NCBI GenBank assembly: GCA_963734055.1
Contig: CAVTFQ010000002.1
Span: 372,001 to 436,000 of the forward strand
Direction of reading: 5' to 3'
DNA: 64,000 bases
Origin: CAIWHR01 sp963734055
Lineage (GTDB): Bacteria > Pseudomonadota > Gammaproteobacteria > Burkholderiales > Casimicrobiaceae
Both the position numbers and the translations under genes were made by a program. Below the pieces are notes generated by a model, which saw only the letters and a program-made list of their open reading frames with translations, made no database searches and was not told the origin of the DNA. Shown here piece by piece: positions 16,889-24,136 of the stretch; within the stretch, counting starts at the first letter, position 1, and every line of letters starts with the position of its first letter.

Positions 16889-17701
16889 CTACTTGGGAAA
16901 GAGAAACTGCAATTGCGCCCGGATCGTCCAGTTGCCGCCGACGTTGTCCGGGGACACGACGTTGTAGAACGCCTGCACTTGGCCGTTCAGTGCCTGGTCT
17001 CCGATCTTGAAGATCTTGCCGATCCCGCCGCCGAACGGCACCGTCCAGCGATTGTTGTTGGAGGCCTTCCAGTTGGCCGTGATGTCCGGCGACGTGGTGG
17101 CGTACCAGCCTTCCTCGAAGTTGTAGTTGATGAAGTACTGGACCAGCATCTGATTGATCGGCGCTGCGTCCCCCGGTCCGGCGAAGGACCAGACGTTGTT
17201 GGCGACCACGCCGTAGAGCCAATGGCCCTCGCTCGTGAGCAGCACCGCGGCCGGGCCGATGCCCCATTTCCTGGTGCCGAGCGCGTCGTTGGAGTTCGTG
17301 GGAAGCTGCAGGATCGGTCCGAGACCCCAGATGAGCTTCCCCGGCTTGGCGGGCGAAACGAACAGCTCGAGCTGGATGTCGCCGATGCCGTTGACGCGGT
17401 CCTGCCCGGGCGCGAAGCCAGGTTGGGAGATGACTGGCAGGATCGTCCGCGTGATCAGGTTCCACTCGTCGTCGAGCTTGACCGGAATGACCGGCTGGAT
17501 GTCGAGAACGTTCTGCGTCTGCTTCTCGGGTCCGGCGTTCAGCGTTGTGTTGTTCTGGAACGGCAGGCTGATCATGTTGGCGATCGGGTTCTGCGCTGCC
17601 TTGGCCAGTGCTTCCGTGTCATCGGCGAAGGCCGTCCCGGATGTTGCCGACAGACAGGCGGCCAGGAACACCATCGAGCGTGAGCGTTTCTGCACGCGCA
17701 T
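16889..17701 (-). CDS. Outer-membrane beta-barrel-type protein, copy 2
   Basis: A 270-aa exported paralogue of the preceding entry. The signal peptide MRVQKRSRSMVFLAACLSAT is cleaved near TAFADD. The mature region has NPIANMISLPFQNNTTLNAGP, an N-terminal motif I associate with the neuromedin-U-like transporter family. It then carries strand-like repeats (WGIGPAAVLLTSEGHWLYGVVANN, GWYATTSPDITANWKA) and the terminal strand ending LQFLFPK. It begins 49 nt after the HAD phosphatase gene. Paralogous pairs of this kind could form two pores for the same nutrient pathway. Function is unproven. Confidence 0.65.
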   Translation of the reverse strand: MRVQKRSRSMVFLAACLSATSGTAFADDTEALAKAAQNPIANMISLPFQNNTTLNAGPEKQTQNVLDIQPVIPVKLDDEWNLITRTILPVISQPGFAPGQDRVNGIGDIQLELFVSPAKPGKLIWGLGPILQLPTNSNDALGTRKWGIGPAAVLLTSEGHWLYGVVANNVWSFAGPGDAAPINQMLVQYFINYNFEEGWYATTSPDITANWKASNNNRWTVPFGGGIGKIFKIGDQALNGQVQAFYNVVSPDNVGGNWTIRAQLQFLFPK

Positions 17702-17750
17702 CCTTCTTAGCGAGTCGACTCGTCGCGCATCGTGGGCCAGCGTTCGCGCG

Positions 17751-18761
17751 CTACGGCTCGAACGCGAAGACTCTCTTCCAGTCGTTCTTCATGCTGATGA
17801 CGACCCACCCCTGCTTCTTTGCCTCGTCGTACAGCGCTTGGGTGAACGTGCCGACCTTGGTGGTGGACAGCCCCTGCGCCGGGCCGTAGGCGTATTCGCG
17901 CTTGGCGTCGTCGTGCAGCACCAGCATCGCCAGCCGGGCCCCGTCGCCGGCCCTGGTGTACTCCAGCATCTGCCGGTCGCCGATCGAGTTGCCGAACGCG
18001 GCATAAGGCCGGCGCCCGATCATCAGGTGAATGCCTTCGGGCTTGCCGGCGTTGTCGTCGTTCAGGAGTAGCTTGGGCTCCTTCGTGAGCAAGGGTTTGC
18101 CGTCCTTGCCGTAACCGTACTTCGTGCCCACCGCGCTGCCCACCACCTGCTCGGGCGGAATGCCGTACGTCGCTTCGGAGTAGACCCGCACGAAGTCCTG
18201 CCCGCCGCCGGTGACGATGTAGGTCTTGTACCCGTTGGCGCGCAGATACTTCAGCACTTCCTGCATGGGCAGATAGGTCAGTTCGGTGTACGGCCGCTTC
18301 CACCGCGGATCCTTCGCCTCGGAGAGCCACTTCTTCACTTCGGCGTTGAAGGTCTCGACCGACATCCCGGTCAGCGTCGCCGCGAGAATCGTTTGTTGGT
18401 CGTTAGGCGTCAGCTTGGCGATCGCCTCGCGGCTGCCGGACAGCGCCGTCTTGAACGGCTCGACCTTCGCAAGCTCGGGCTTCGCCTTGACTACTGCCGG
18501 AACCCGATCGAGGCAGTACGCCAGCAGCGAGTACGTCGGCTGCTCGACCCACAGCGTGCCGTCCTGATCGAACGTGGCGATGCGCTCGGCCGGCGGCACG
18601 AACTTCGGGCTGCCTTGGGTCGTGGTGGTTTGCACGAACTCGACGATCGCCTGCTTGGCGGGGCCATCGTTCCACGACGGTAGCAAGTCCTGGGCTTCGG
18701 CACTCGTGAAGCCGGCAAGTGCAATCGCCAGCGCGGCAAGTGCATTGCGTATGAGTGTCAT
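17751..18761 (-). CDS. Secreted HAD-superfamily phosphatase
   Basis: A 336-aa periplasmic hydrolase. The signal peptide MTLIRNALAALAIALAGFTS ends near AEA. HAD motif I is IATFDQDGTLWVE (nucleophile and acid/base Asp in DQDGT), motif II is YIVTGGGQDF, and motif IV is FGNSIGDRQML with LAMLVLHDD after it. The Lys of motif III is likely in the KDGKPLLTKE region. The cap insert between motifs I and II is helical. This resembles secreted phosphoserine-phosphatase-like HAD proteins. With a metallophosphoesterase and a sulfatase nearby it probably releases phosphate from small esters in the periplasm. A GGAGC site precedes the ATG at 18761. Confidence 0.82.
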   Translation of the reverse strand: MTLIRNALAALAIALAGFTSAEAQDLLPSWNDGPAKQAIVEFVQTTTTQGSPKFVPPAERIATFDQDGTLWVEQPTYSLLAYCLDRVPAVVKAKPELAKVEPFKTALSGSREAIAKLTPNDQQTILAATLTGMSVETFNAEVKKWLSEAKDPRWKRPYTELTYLPMQEVLKYLRANGYKTYIVTGGGQDFVRVYSEATYGIPPEQVVGSAVGTKYGYGKDGKPLLTKEPKLLLNDDNAGKPEGIHLMIGRRPYAAFGNSIGDRQMLEYTRAGDGARLAMLVLHDDAKREYAYGPAQGLSTTKVGTFTQALYDEAKKQGWVVISMKNDWKRVFAFEP

Positions 18762-18800
18762 GGTTTTGCTCCTGGTTTAGCCGATGTGTATAGGGCGAAC

Positions 18801-18840
18801 CGATGGCACCGACGTCCAGTGTCGGCCCAACTTGCCATCG
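18801..18840 (-). terminator. Nested hairpin downstream of the small membrane gene pair
   Basis: An outer 8-bp stem (18801-18808 with 18833-18840) encloses a second 5-bp stem (18809-18813 with 18821-18825) with a 7-nt bulge. It lies 38 nt after the stop of the membrane gene and 40 nt before the HAD gene start. Without a T-run it may be a weak terminator or an mRNA-processing or stability structure. Confidence 0.4.
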
Positions 18841-18877
18841 ACCCGTGGGCGTCCAATCCGCGGGTTGAGGCGTCGAT

Positions 18878-19243
18878 CTAGAGGCGAAACCACGGCAACG
18901 TGAGATAGACGCAAGCGAGCATTGCGAATGCGGACATCACGCATATCGACCCGGACGAAAGCCGTTGCGTCCACTGGCGGGGCAACAGCGCTGCAATGAC
19001 GCCGATCACGAGCGCGCCGAGCAAGGCTGTTGCGGCCCAGCCGTACCAGTACATCGCCGGAGCGAGGAACGCGAGCGCGGGATCGACGGCATCTCGCGAA
19101 TGCTGCGTGCCGAGGACCACGATCCCGAGCGACGGATAGACCGTGAACAGCGCGAGATCCAGCTTGAGCGCGACAACGTAGAGCACCGCGAAGGCGGTCC
19201 CGAACGCAAAGGCGAATCGATGGAAGGCAGGGGAGCGGGTCAT
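18878..19243 (-). CDS. Small membrane protein B of a coupled pair
   Basis: A 121-aa protein starting MTRSPAFHRF at 19243. Its ATG overlaps the stop of the upstream gene (ATGA, 19243-19240), so translation is coupled. Three to four hydrophobic segments lie at about residues 11-29, 35-47, 57-88 and 100-118. The frame stays open for a further 163 codons upstream, but that part is the shadow of the neighbouring gene. Family not recognised. Together with its partner it looks like a small heteromeric inner-membrane unit, possibly involved in electron or ion handling, which is speculation. Confidence 0.6.
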   Translation of the reverse strand: MTRSPAFHRFAFAFGTAFAVLYVVALKLDLALFTVYPSLGIVVLGTQHSRDAVDPALAFLAPAMYWYGWAATALLGALVIGVIAALLPRQWTQRLSSGSICVMSAFAMLACVYLTLPWFRL

Positions 19244-19707
19244 GCCCCGAATCCCATGATGTTGTTCGTGACATGCCCGGCGAGGAAGCCCCACCAGACG
19301 ATGAAGGCGATGATCGAAGTCAGGATCGCGCGCGCCCGGAGGGGTTCTTCCTCGCGCGACCGCCGCCAGCACACCCAGTAGGCCGGCAGGAGGCCCGCAC
19401 CGATGGCGACGAAATGCTCCTTGAGATCGAAGAATCCAAGGACCTGCCAATGGCCGGCCTGCTCCAGCGTTGGCCGCACGTCGACGCGGAAGTCGAGGTA
19501 AATGATCGCGCCCAAGATCGCGGCCACGGAATACAGGAGGACAACGGCATTGGCGAATGCCGCAGGGGGCACGGTGCGAAAGCGGCCGAAGAAGGAGCCG
19601 GGCCGCGCGTTCGCGGGCGCCCATGCGGACAGCGTCTGGTGGGTGATCGCACCGAGAAGCGCAACTGCCACCAGACCATGAACGATCAGCAGGACGGTCG
19701 CCTTCAT
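19240..19707 (-). CDS. Small membrane protein A of a coupled pair
   Basis: About 155 aa from the ATG at 19707 (MKATVLLIVHGLVAVALLGA); a GTG one codon upstream is possible. Four hydrophobic segments are visible, with conserved-looking polar residues inside membrane regions (H11, H23, and KEHFVAIGAGLLPAYW). Histidines in helices of small membrane proteins sometimes bind haem, but that is only a hint here. The gene begins 27 nt after the metallophosphoesterase stop and overlaps its partner by 4 nt, so these three genes are likely one operon. Family not recognised. Confidence 0.6.
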   Translation of the reverse strand: MKATVLLIVHGLVAVALLGAITHQTLSAWAPANARPGSFFGRFRTVPPAAFANAVVLLYSVAAILGAIIYLDFRVDVRPTLEQAGHWQVLGFFDLKEHFVAIGAGLLPAYWVCWRRSREEEPLRARAILTSIIAFIVWWGFLAGHVTNNIMGFGA

Positions 19708-19734
19708 CACCGCCCCGTCCCGCCATCCGCACGC

Positions 19735-21030
19735 TTATTTGAACAGCTCGACCGTGGCGAACGGTTCGCTCGACCCCGGCCGGAAACGATTGAGGGTGAA
19801 CTTGGTCTTCTCGCCGGGTTTCACGTCCACCAGCACGTAGTTGTACTCCTCCTTCGGCGGCTCGCCCTTCCAGTAGAGGTCAGGCGGATAATCCGCAGGC
19901 AGCTTGATGCTCGTGCGACCTGGGAGAATCGGGTCCTGCTCCGCGCCCCCGCCCCCCAGCATCAAGTACTTCACGCCGTCGACTTCGAATATCTCGGTGG
20001 TATGGATGTGCCCGTTGAACACGACCACCTCCATGTCCTTGGCGTAGGCCGCGATCAGCTTGTGCGGATTGACTTCGGCGGGGATGGGGCCCAGGCCCGC
20101 TCGGGCGAATACCGGGTAGTGGAAGGCGATGAAAGCTTTCTTGATCCCCTTGGCCCTGGCCTCGTCGAGCCACTGCTGCAGCTGCTTCATCTGCTGCGCA
20201 TACTTCGGCCGATCGGCATCCCACAGCGACGGCGAGCGGTAGTCGTACTTGCCGCTCCACAGAAAGATGAAGCGGGCGCCTTTGAAATCGAACTTGTAGA
20301 TGAGGTTGTCCGGGGTGACGCCGAGCTTCTTCAGATAAGGCACGGCGTTGAGCGCGCCCTCGATCCTCGGATCGCCCCACACTTCGTGATTGCCCATGCT
20401 CATGAACCAACGGCCGTCCAGCCCGGCCGCGCGCATCTCGCTATCGGCCGGTGGCAGTTGCTTCAACATGGAGTCGTTCACCCGCTTCCAGTACGGGCTG
20501 TCGTTCACCGTGTGGCCTTGATTCCCCCAGAAGACGACGTCCCCGGTGTTGATCACGAACCTCGCGCGTCCGGACTGGACGTCCTTCACGATCTCGCGCG
20601 CCACCCATTCGCCACCCTCGAGCCGGAACATCGTCCGGCGAACGCCGGGCAGCAGCTTCACGTCCTCGACGGAGGCCTCGGTGACCCAGCCGTTGTCAAC
20701 GGTCAACGTCGTGACTTCGGACTTGCTCATGAATGGCATCGTGACGCTGATGAGTTCCTTGGTGTTCGGATCGAAGATGAGCTTCACATTCTTCTTCACC
20801 AGCTCTTCCGCGGCCTTCTCGGGCATGACCAGGCCGAAAAGCTCGGTGAACAGCTTGACGGCATCGGGCCGGCCGGCCGTGGGCGGCACGTACATCATCG
20901 GTCGCGAGTCGCCCTGGACGGCAAACGAAAAAGCGGAGCCGGTGGCAGCTTTCGCTTGCTGGGCGGTCGCGGCCTGCGGCTGCAGAGCCACGAATCCAAA
21001 CAAAATAAAGAGCGTGACTATGCGTTTCAT
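19735..21030 (-). CDS. Secreted calcineurin-like metallophosphoesterase
   Basis: A 431-aa exported enzyme with signal peptide MKRIVTLFILFGFVALQPQ, cleaved near ATAQQ. The two-metal phosphoesterase signatures occur in order: FAVQGDSRP (metal-binding Asp), NTGDVVFWG, MGNHEVWGDP (catalytic His), AFHYPVF and FNGHIHTTE. It hydrolyses phosphomonoesters or diesters; nothing shows which. The insertion between the first and second motifs (about 110 residues) is long for the family and may recognise the substrate. It lies 144 nt downstream of the sulfatase on the same strand. The combined cargo suggests release of both sulfate and phosphate from complex esters outside the cytoplasm. Confidence 0.85.
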   Translation of the reverse strand: MKRIVTLFILFGFVALQPQAATAQQAKAATGSAFSFAVQGDSRPMMYVPPTAGRPDAVKLFTELFGLVMPEKAAEELVKKNVKLIFDPNTKELISVTMPFMSKSEVTTLTVDNGWVTEASVEDVKLLPGVRRTMFRLEGGEWVAREIVKDVQSGRARFVINTGDVVFWGNQGHTVNDSPYWKRVNDSMLKQLPPADSEMRAAGLDGRWFMSMGNHEVWGDPRIEGALNAVPYLKKLGVTPDNLIYKFDFKGARFIFLWSGKYDYRSPSLWDADRPKYAQQMKQLQQWLDEARAKGIKKAFIAFHYPVFARAGLGPIPAEVNPHKLIAAYAKDMEVVVFNGHIHTTEIFEVDGVKYLMLGGGGAEQDPILPGRTSIKLPADYPPDLYWKGEPPKEEYNYVLVDVKPGEKTKFTLNRFRPGSSEPFATVELFK

Positions 21031-21174
21031 TCCGATTCTCCTTACATCTCGGTACTGCCCGCGGCGCCGTTCCGAGCGAGCAGCATCCGCGCTTACGATG
21101 CGGCAGAATAAACGGGCGCCCGAATTGCAGGACGCCCGCCCGTCGCGCCAAATCCACTAGCCCTGCTGCTGCGC

Positions 21175-22853
21175 CTAGTGCGCTCCGATAGTCTTCGGAA
21201 TCTTCACCGGATCGTAGGGCAACGGATTCTCCGGGTTCTGCAGGTTCGGAATCATGTCGTTCGAAGCTCCGCCCGGGAAGCGCTTCTTGCTCGGATACTT
21301 GACGATGGACTGATTGAACTCCGAGAGCGGAATGTCACAGAGCGAGATGGCCCAGCCGTTGTCCATGCCCGAGTAGCGGCCCGGTGAGGTAGTCGGGTTG
21401 CGCACCGCCACCGCGCCGTTGAACGTCATGTCGTACTTCTCGTACGGGTCCATGGTGAGGTTGTAGGTCGAGCCGATCGCGCCGAGGTTGAGCTCGGGCC
21501 CAAGCCAGGTGTCCTTCGACGTGTAGAGCAACTTCCACGCGATCTTCAGGTCGGGATTCTCAGGGTCGCCGCCGACGTCGCAACGCATGCCCAGGAACTT
21601 CTCGCCGTCGGTATAGATCCACCCTTCGCGCGCCGAATGCCGCGACTTGCCGGTGACGTAGGCGGTGTTGTCGATGCCATCGAAGTAGATCGGCTTGCCG
21701 TTGTTGTCCTTCCACTCGCCATGCGGCGGAGGCGTCAGTCCGACCATCGTTGCGGTCGTGGGCCACACGTCCATGTGCGACATCATTTCGTAGAGGACCT
21801 GCCCGGCCGGAATCCTGCCCGGCGCCCACATGATGCCCGGCACCCGGAAGGCGCCTTCGAAGCCCGTGCCCTTCTCGCCGCGGTACGGATTGGTGCCGGC
21901 GTCGGGCCAGGCATCCTGCCAGGCGCCGTTATCCGCCGTGTGGATGACGATGGTGTCCGGGCGCCTCCGCGCGGATGACGTCCATGATGCGGCCGATGTT
22001 GGCGTCCATCTCCATCAGTTTGTCGGAGTAGTTCCCGAGGTGCGACTTGCCCACGAATGCCTTGTTCGGGCTGGTCGGCTGGTGCATGCCCATGAAGTTC
22101 ACGCTCATGAAGAACGGCTTGCCATCCTTGGCGTGCTGCTTGATGTAGGCGACCGCCGAATCCGTCTGGCGAACGTCGAAATCGGCAAGATTCTCCAGCG
22201 TGATCACGGCGCCGTTGTTGCCCTTGACCGCCGGCTTGCCCGCCGTGCCTTCCCATTCATACCGGTTCACCATTTTCTGGTACATGTCCCAGTATTCTTT
22301 GTTGTATTTCGGGAAAAATGGGTGCGCGTTGGGCGCCATGTCTTCATAGCCATAGACACCCGGGTAGTAGGCGGCGAACTCCTTCATCTCGTCGAAGCCG
22401 TGATTGATCGGATAGAACTTTTGCACGTCCCCCAAGATGCCACTTGCCCGAGAAGTAGGTCTGATAGCCGTTCTTCTTGAAGAACTCGGCGATGGTCGGC
22501 GTATCCGCCGTCAAGCCGTTCGGGTCGCCGGGAACGACCACGACCGACAGCGCGGTGCGAACCGGGATGCGCCCGGTCATGAACGAGGCGCGGCCCGCCG
22601 TGCAGCTGGCCTGGCCGTACCAGCTCGTGAACACCGCGCCCTCTTTCGCCATGCGATCGATGTTCGGCGTCGGGTGCCCGAGCGCCGCGCCACCGTAGTA
22701 CACGCCGTAGTCACCCCAGCCCACGTCGTCGCTCATCAGCATGACGACGTTGGGTCTTTTCGATGGCGCCTGAGCGAGGGCCACAGTGGATCCGAGGAGC
22801 ACCGTCGCGACGGCCGGCAATGCAACAGACAATAGACGTTTGCAACGAATCAT
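21175..22853 (-). pseudogene. Periplasmic arylsulfatase-family gene with two +1 frameshifts
   Basis: Three same-strand fragments form one sulfatase. The 5' part (22853-22436) has a signal peptide, RPNVVMLMSDDVGWGDYG with its metal ligands, and SCTAGRASFMTGR, whose Cys84 is the residue oxidised to formylglycine. Reading then shifts by one extra base in a CCCCC run (22429-22433) to GDVQKFYPINHGFDEM and on to NFMGMHQPTSPNKAF. It shifts again at 21957-21958 to DTIVIHTADNGAW and the C-terminal part. With the two extra bases removed the gene is exactly 558 codons with every sulfatase motif present. Sulfatases hydrolyse sulfate esters. A Cys-type site can be matured by the radical-SAM enzyme encoded 3 kb upstream. 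It may be truly broken or miscalled. GGAGAC precedes the ATG. Confidence 0.85.
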
Positions 22854-22930
22854 GACTTGTCTCCTATTCCCATCTCAGTGCATTTGCAGTTGGCGGCGCT
22901 TCAGCCCACCGTGAAAAATTGCCTGGATTT

Positions 22931-23302
22931 CTAGGAACCGCGACCTCGCTCCAGCGCGCCAATCAGCCGACTCGCCTCGAACGGTTTCTGCAGATACGCG
23001 ACGTAGCCAAGCACGTCCGCCTCGCGGCGCGTCGCTTCGTCGTCGAAGGCCGTGATGAACACGACGGGGATCGTTGCCCCCGAGTCGAGCAGACGACGCC
23101 GCAATTCGAGGCCCGACATTCCGCCAAGATGGACGTCGAGCACGAGGCCGATGGCGCTATTGGCGATCCCGCTCCGGAGAAATGCTTCCGCGGAAGCGAA
23201 CGCGTTCGTCGTATAGCCGCTCGCCTGCAATAAGCGTTCAACGGACGTGCGCATGGCGGCGTCGTCGTCGACGACTGCCACCAGGCCTGCGGTTGTGTGC
23301 AT
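22931..23302 (-). CDS. Single-domain response regulator (receiver only)
   Basis: A 123-aa CheY/FixJ-like receiver with no output domain. The acidic pocket is VVDDDAAMR, the phospho-acceptor Asp lies in LVLDVHLGGMSGLELR, the Thr/Ser switch region is VVFITAFDD and the Lys is in LQKPFEASRL. Such lone receivers act as phosphate sinks, as relays, or by binding partner proteins. It sits between the FixJ-like regulator and the sulfatase, with 77 nt to the sulfatase start, and is preceded by a perfect 14-bp inverted repeat. Its sequence is closer to FixJ receivers (GM/GLSGLEL) than to CheY. Confidence 0.85.
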   Translation of the reverse strand: MHTTAGLVAVVDDDAAMRTSVERLLQASGYTTNAFASAEAFLRSGIANSAIGLVLDVHLGGMSGLELRRRLLDSGATIPVVFITAFDDEATRREADVLGYVAYLQKPFEASRLIGALERGRGS

Positions 23303-23381
23303 GAGCGGTAATCGGCCACGGCTTGCAGGAAATCGGCAAGTTCGTGTGTGAACGCTACCTTGCAGCCGCAGGGTCCGTACA

Positions 23382-23415
23382 CTGTCCTTTGGTGCGGGCC
23401 TGCACCAAAGGACAG
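23382..23415. promoter_or_regulatory. 14-bp perfect inverted repeat between the two regulator genes
   Basis: CTGTCCTTTGGTGC (23382-23395) and its exact complement (23402-23415) flank a 6-nt centre. It lies 77 nt after the FixJ-type gene stop and 80 nt before the receiver gene start. There is no T-run on either side, and the symmetric, not especially GC-rich arms look like a regulator-binding site. It could alternatively be a terminator hairpin. Confidence 0.5.
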
Positions 23416-23491
23416 GTATAGCGCCCGCGATTCGGGCGAGGCAGTACGAAAGCCAGGACCGACCGGCGGCGCTCAGCGGCGCGTGCGGGGC

Positions 23492-24136
23492 CTACGGCGA
23501 GGCGTCGCCAGACGCGCGGTGCGCATCCACCATCCCCAGATGCTCGGCGAGCGAAACCAGCTCGGCGAGCGACTGAACCTGGAGCTTTTGCATCAGGTTA
23601 TGCCGGTGCCACTTGATGGTGCGCTCGGCCGTGCCAAGCTCCAGAGCAATCTGCTTGTTCAGCTTGCCGCGGACGACGAGGTCGAATACCTTGCGTTCGG
23701 CCGGCGTGAGCGTGCCGACGAGAGCGCGCAGCGCGTCGAGATGCATCTGCTTGCTTCGGTTCTCGCGATCGCGCGCGATCGCCTGCTCGACGGCGCCGAG
23801 CAGCACGTCGGTGGCGACCGGCTTGGTCAGAAAATCCTGTGCCCCCGCCTTCATGGCTACGACGCTCGACGGAATGTCGCCGTGCCCGGAAAGAAACACG
23901 ACGGGCAACGCATGCCGCATTTCGGCCAGCCGCTGCTGGAGCTGCAAGCCGCTGAGTCCCGGCATGCGGAGGTCGAGCAGAACGCAGCCGGGGGATTCGA
24001 CATCGGCCGTTTCCAGGAACTGTGCCGCCGATTCGTATTGCCTCACCGGGTATCCGGCCGCACCCAGCAATCGTGCGGCCGACGTGCGCCAGGATGCATC
24101 GTCGTCAACCACGTGCACGATGGAGTTGGACGTCAT
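23492..24136 (-). CDS. FixJ-family response regulator (receiver + LuxR HTH)
   Basis: A 214-aa two-component transcription factor. The N-terminal receiver (1-120) has VVDDDASWR, the acceptor Asp in CVLLDLRMPGLSGLQLQ, VVFLSGHGD and FLTKPVATD. The C-terminal LuxR/FixJ helix-turn-helix (about 140-205) reads LTPAERKVFDLVVRGKLNKQ, ALELGTAERTIKWHRHNL. The start overlaps the kinase stop (ATGA, 24136-24133), so the pair is translationally coupled and cognate. It should control the sulfatase/phosphatase block once phosphorylated; the inverted repeat 77 nt past its stop is a candidate target. Confidence 0.9.
   Translation of the reverse strand: MTSNSIVHVVDDDASWRTSAARLLGAAGYPVRQYESAAQFLETADVESPGCVLLDLRMPGLSGLQLQQRLAEMRHALPVVFLSGHGDIPSSVVAMKAGAQDFLTKPVATDVLLGAVEQAIARDRENRSKQMHLDALRALVGTLTPAERKVFDLVVRGKLNKQIALELGTAERTIKWHRHNLMQKLQVQSLAELVSLAEHLGMVDAHRASGDASP

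Noticed and set aside
18801..18840. A tRNA-like or known small RNA
   Set aside because: The structure has only two stems and matches no family I recognise.
19240..19732. An N-terminal extension making the small membrane protein B 284 aa long
   Set aside because: The extension is the shadow of gene A; the ATGA overlap gives the true start at 19243.
21175..22853. Three separate sulfatase-like genes
   Set aside because: The fragments are colinear parts of a single sulfatase separated by one-base shifts.
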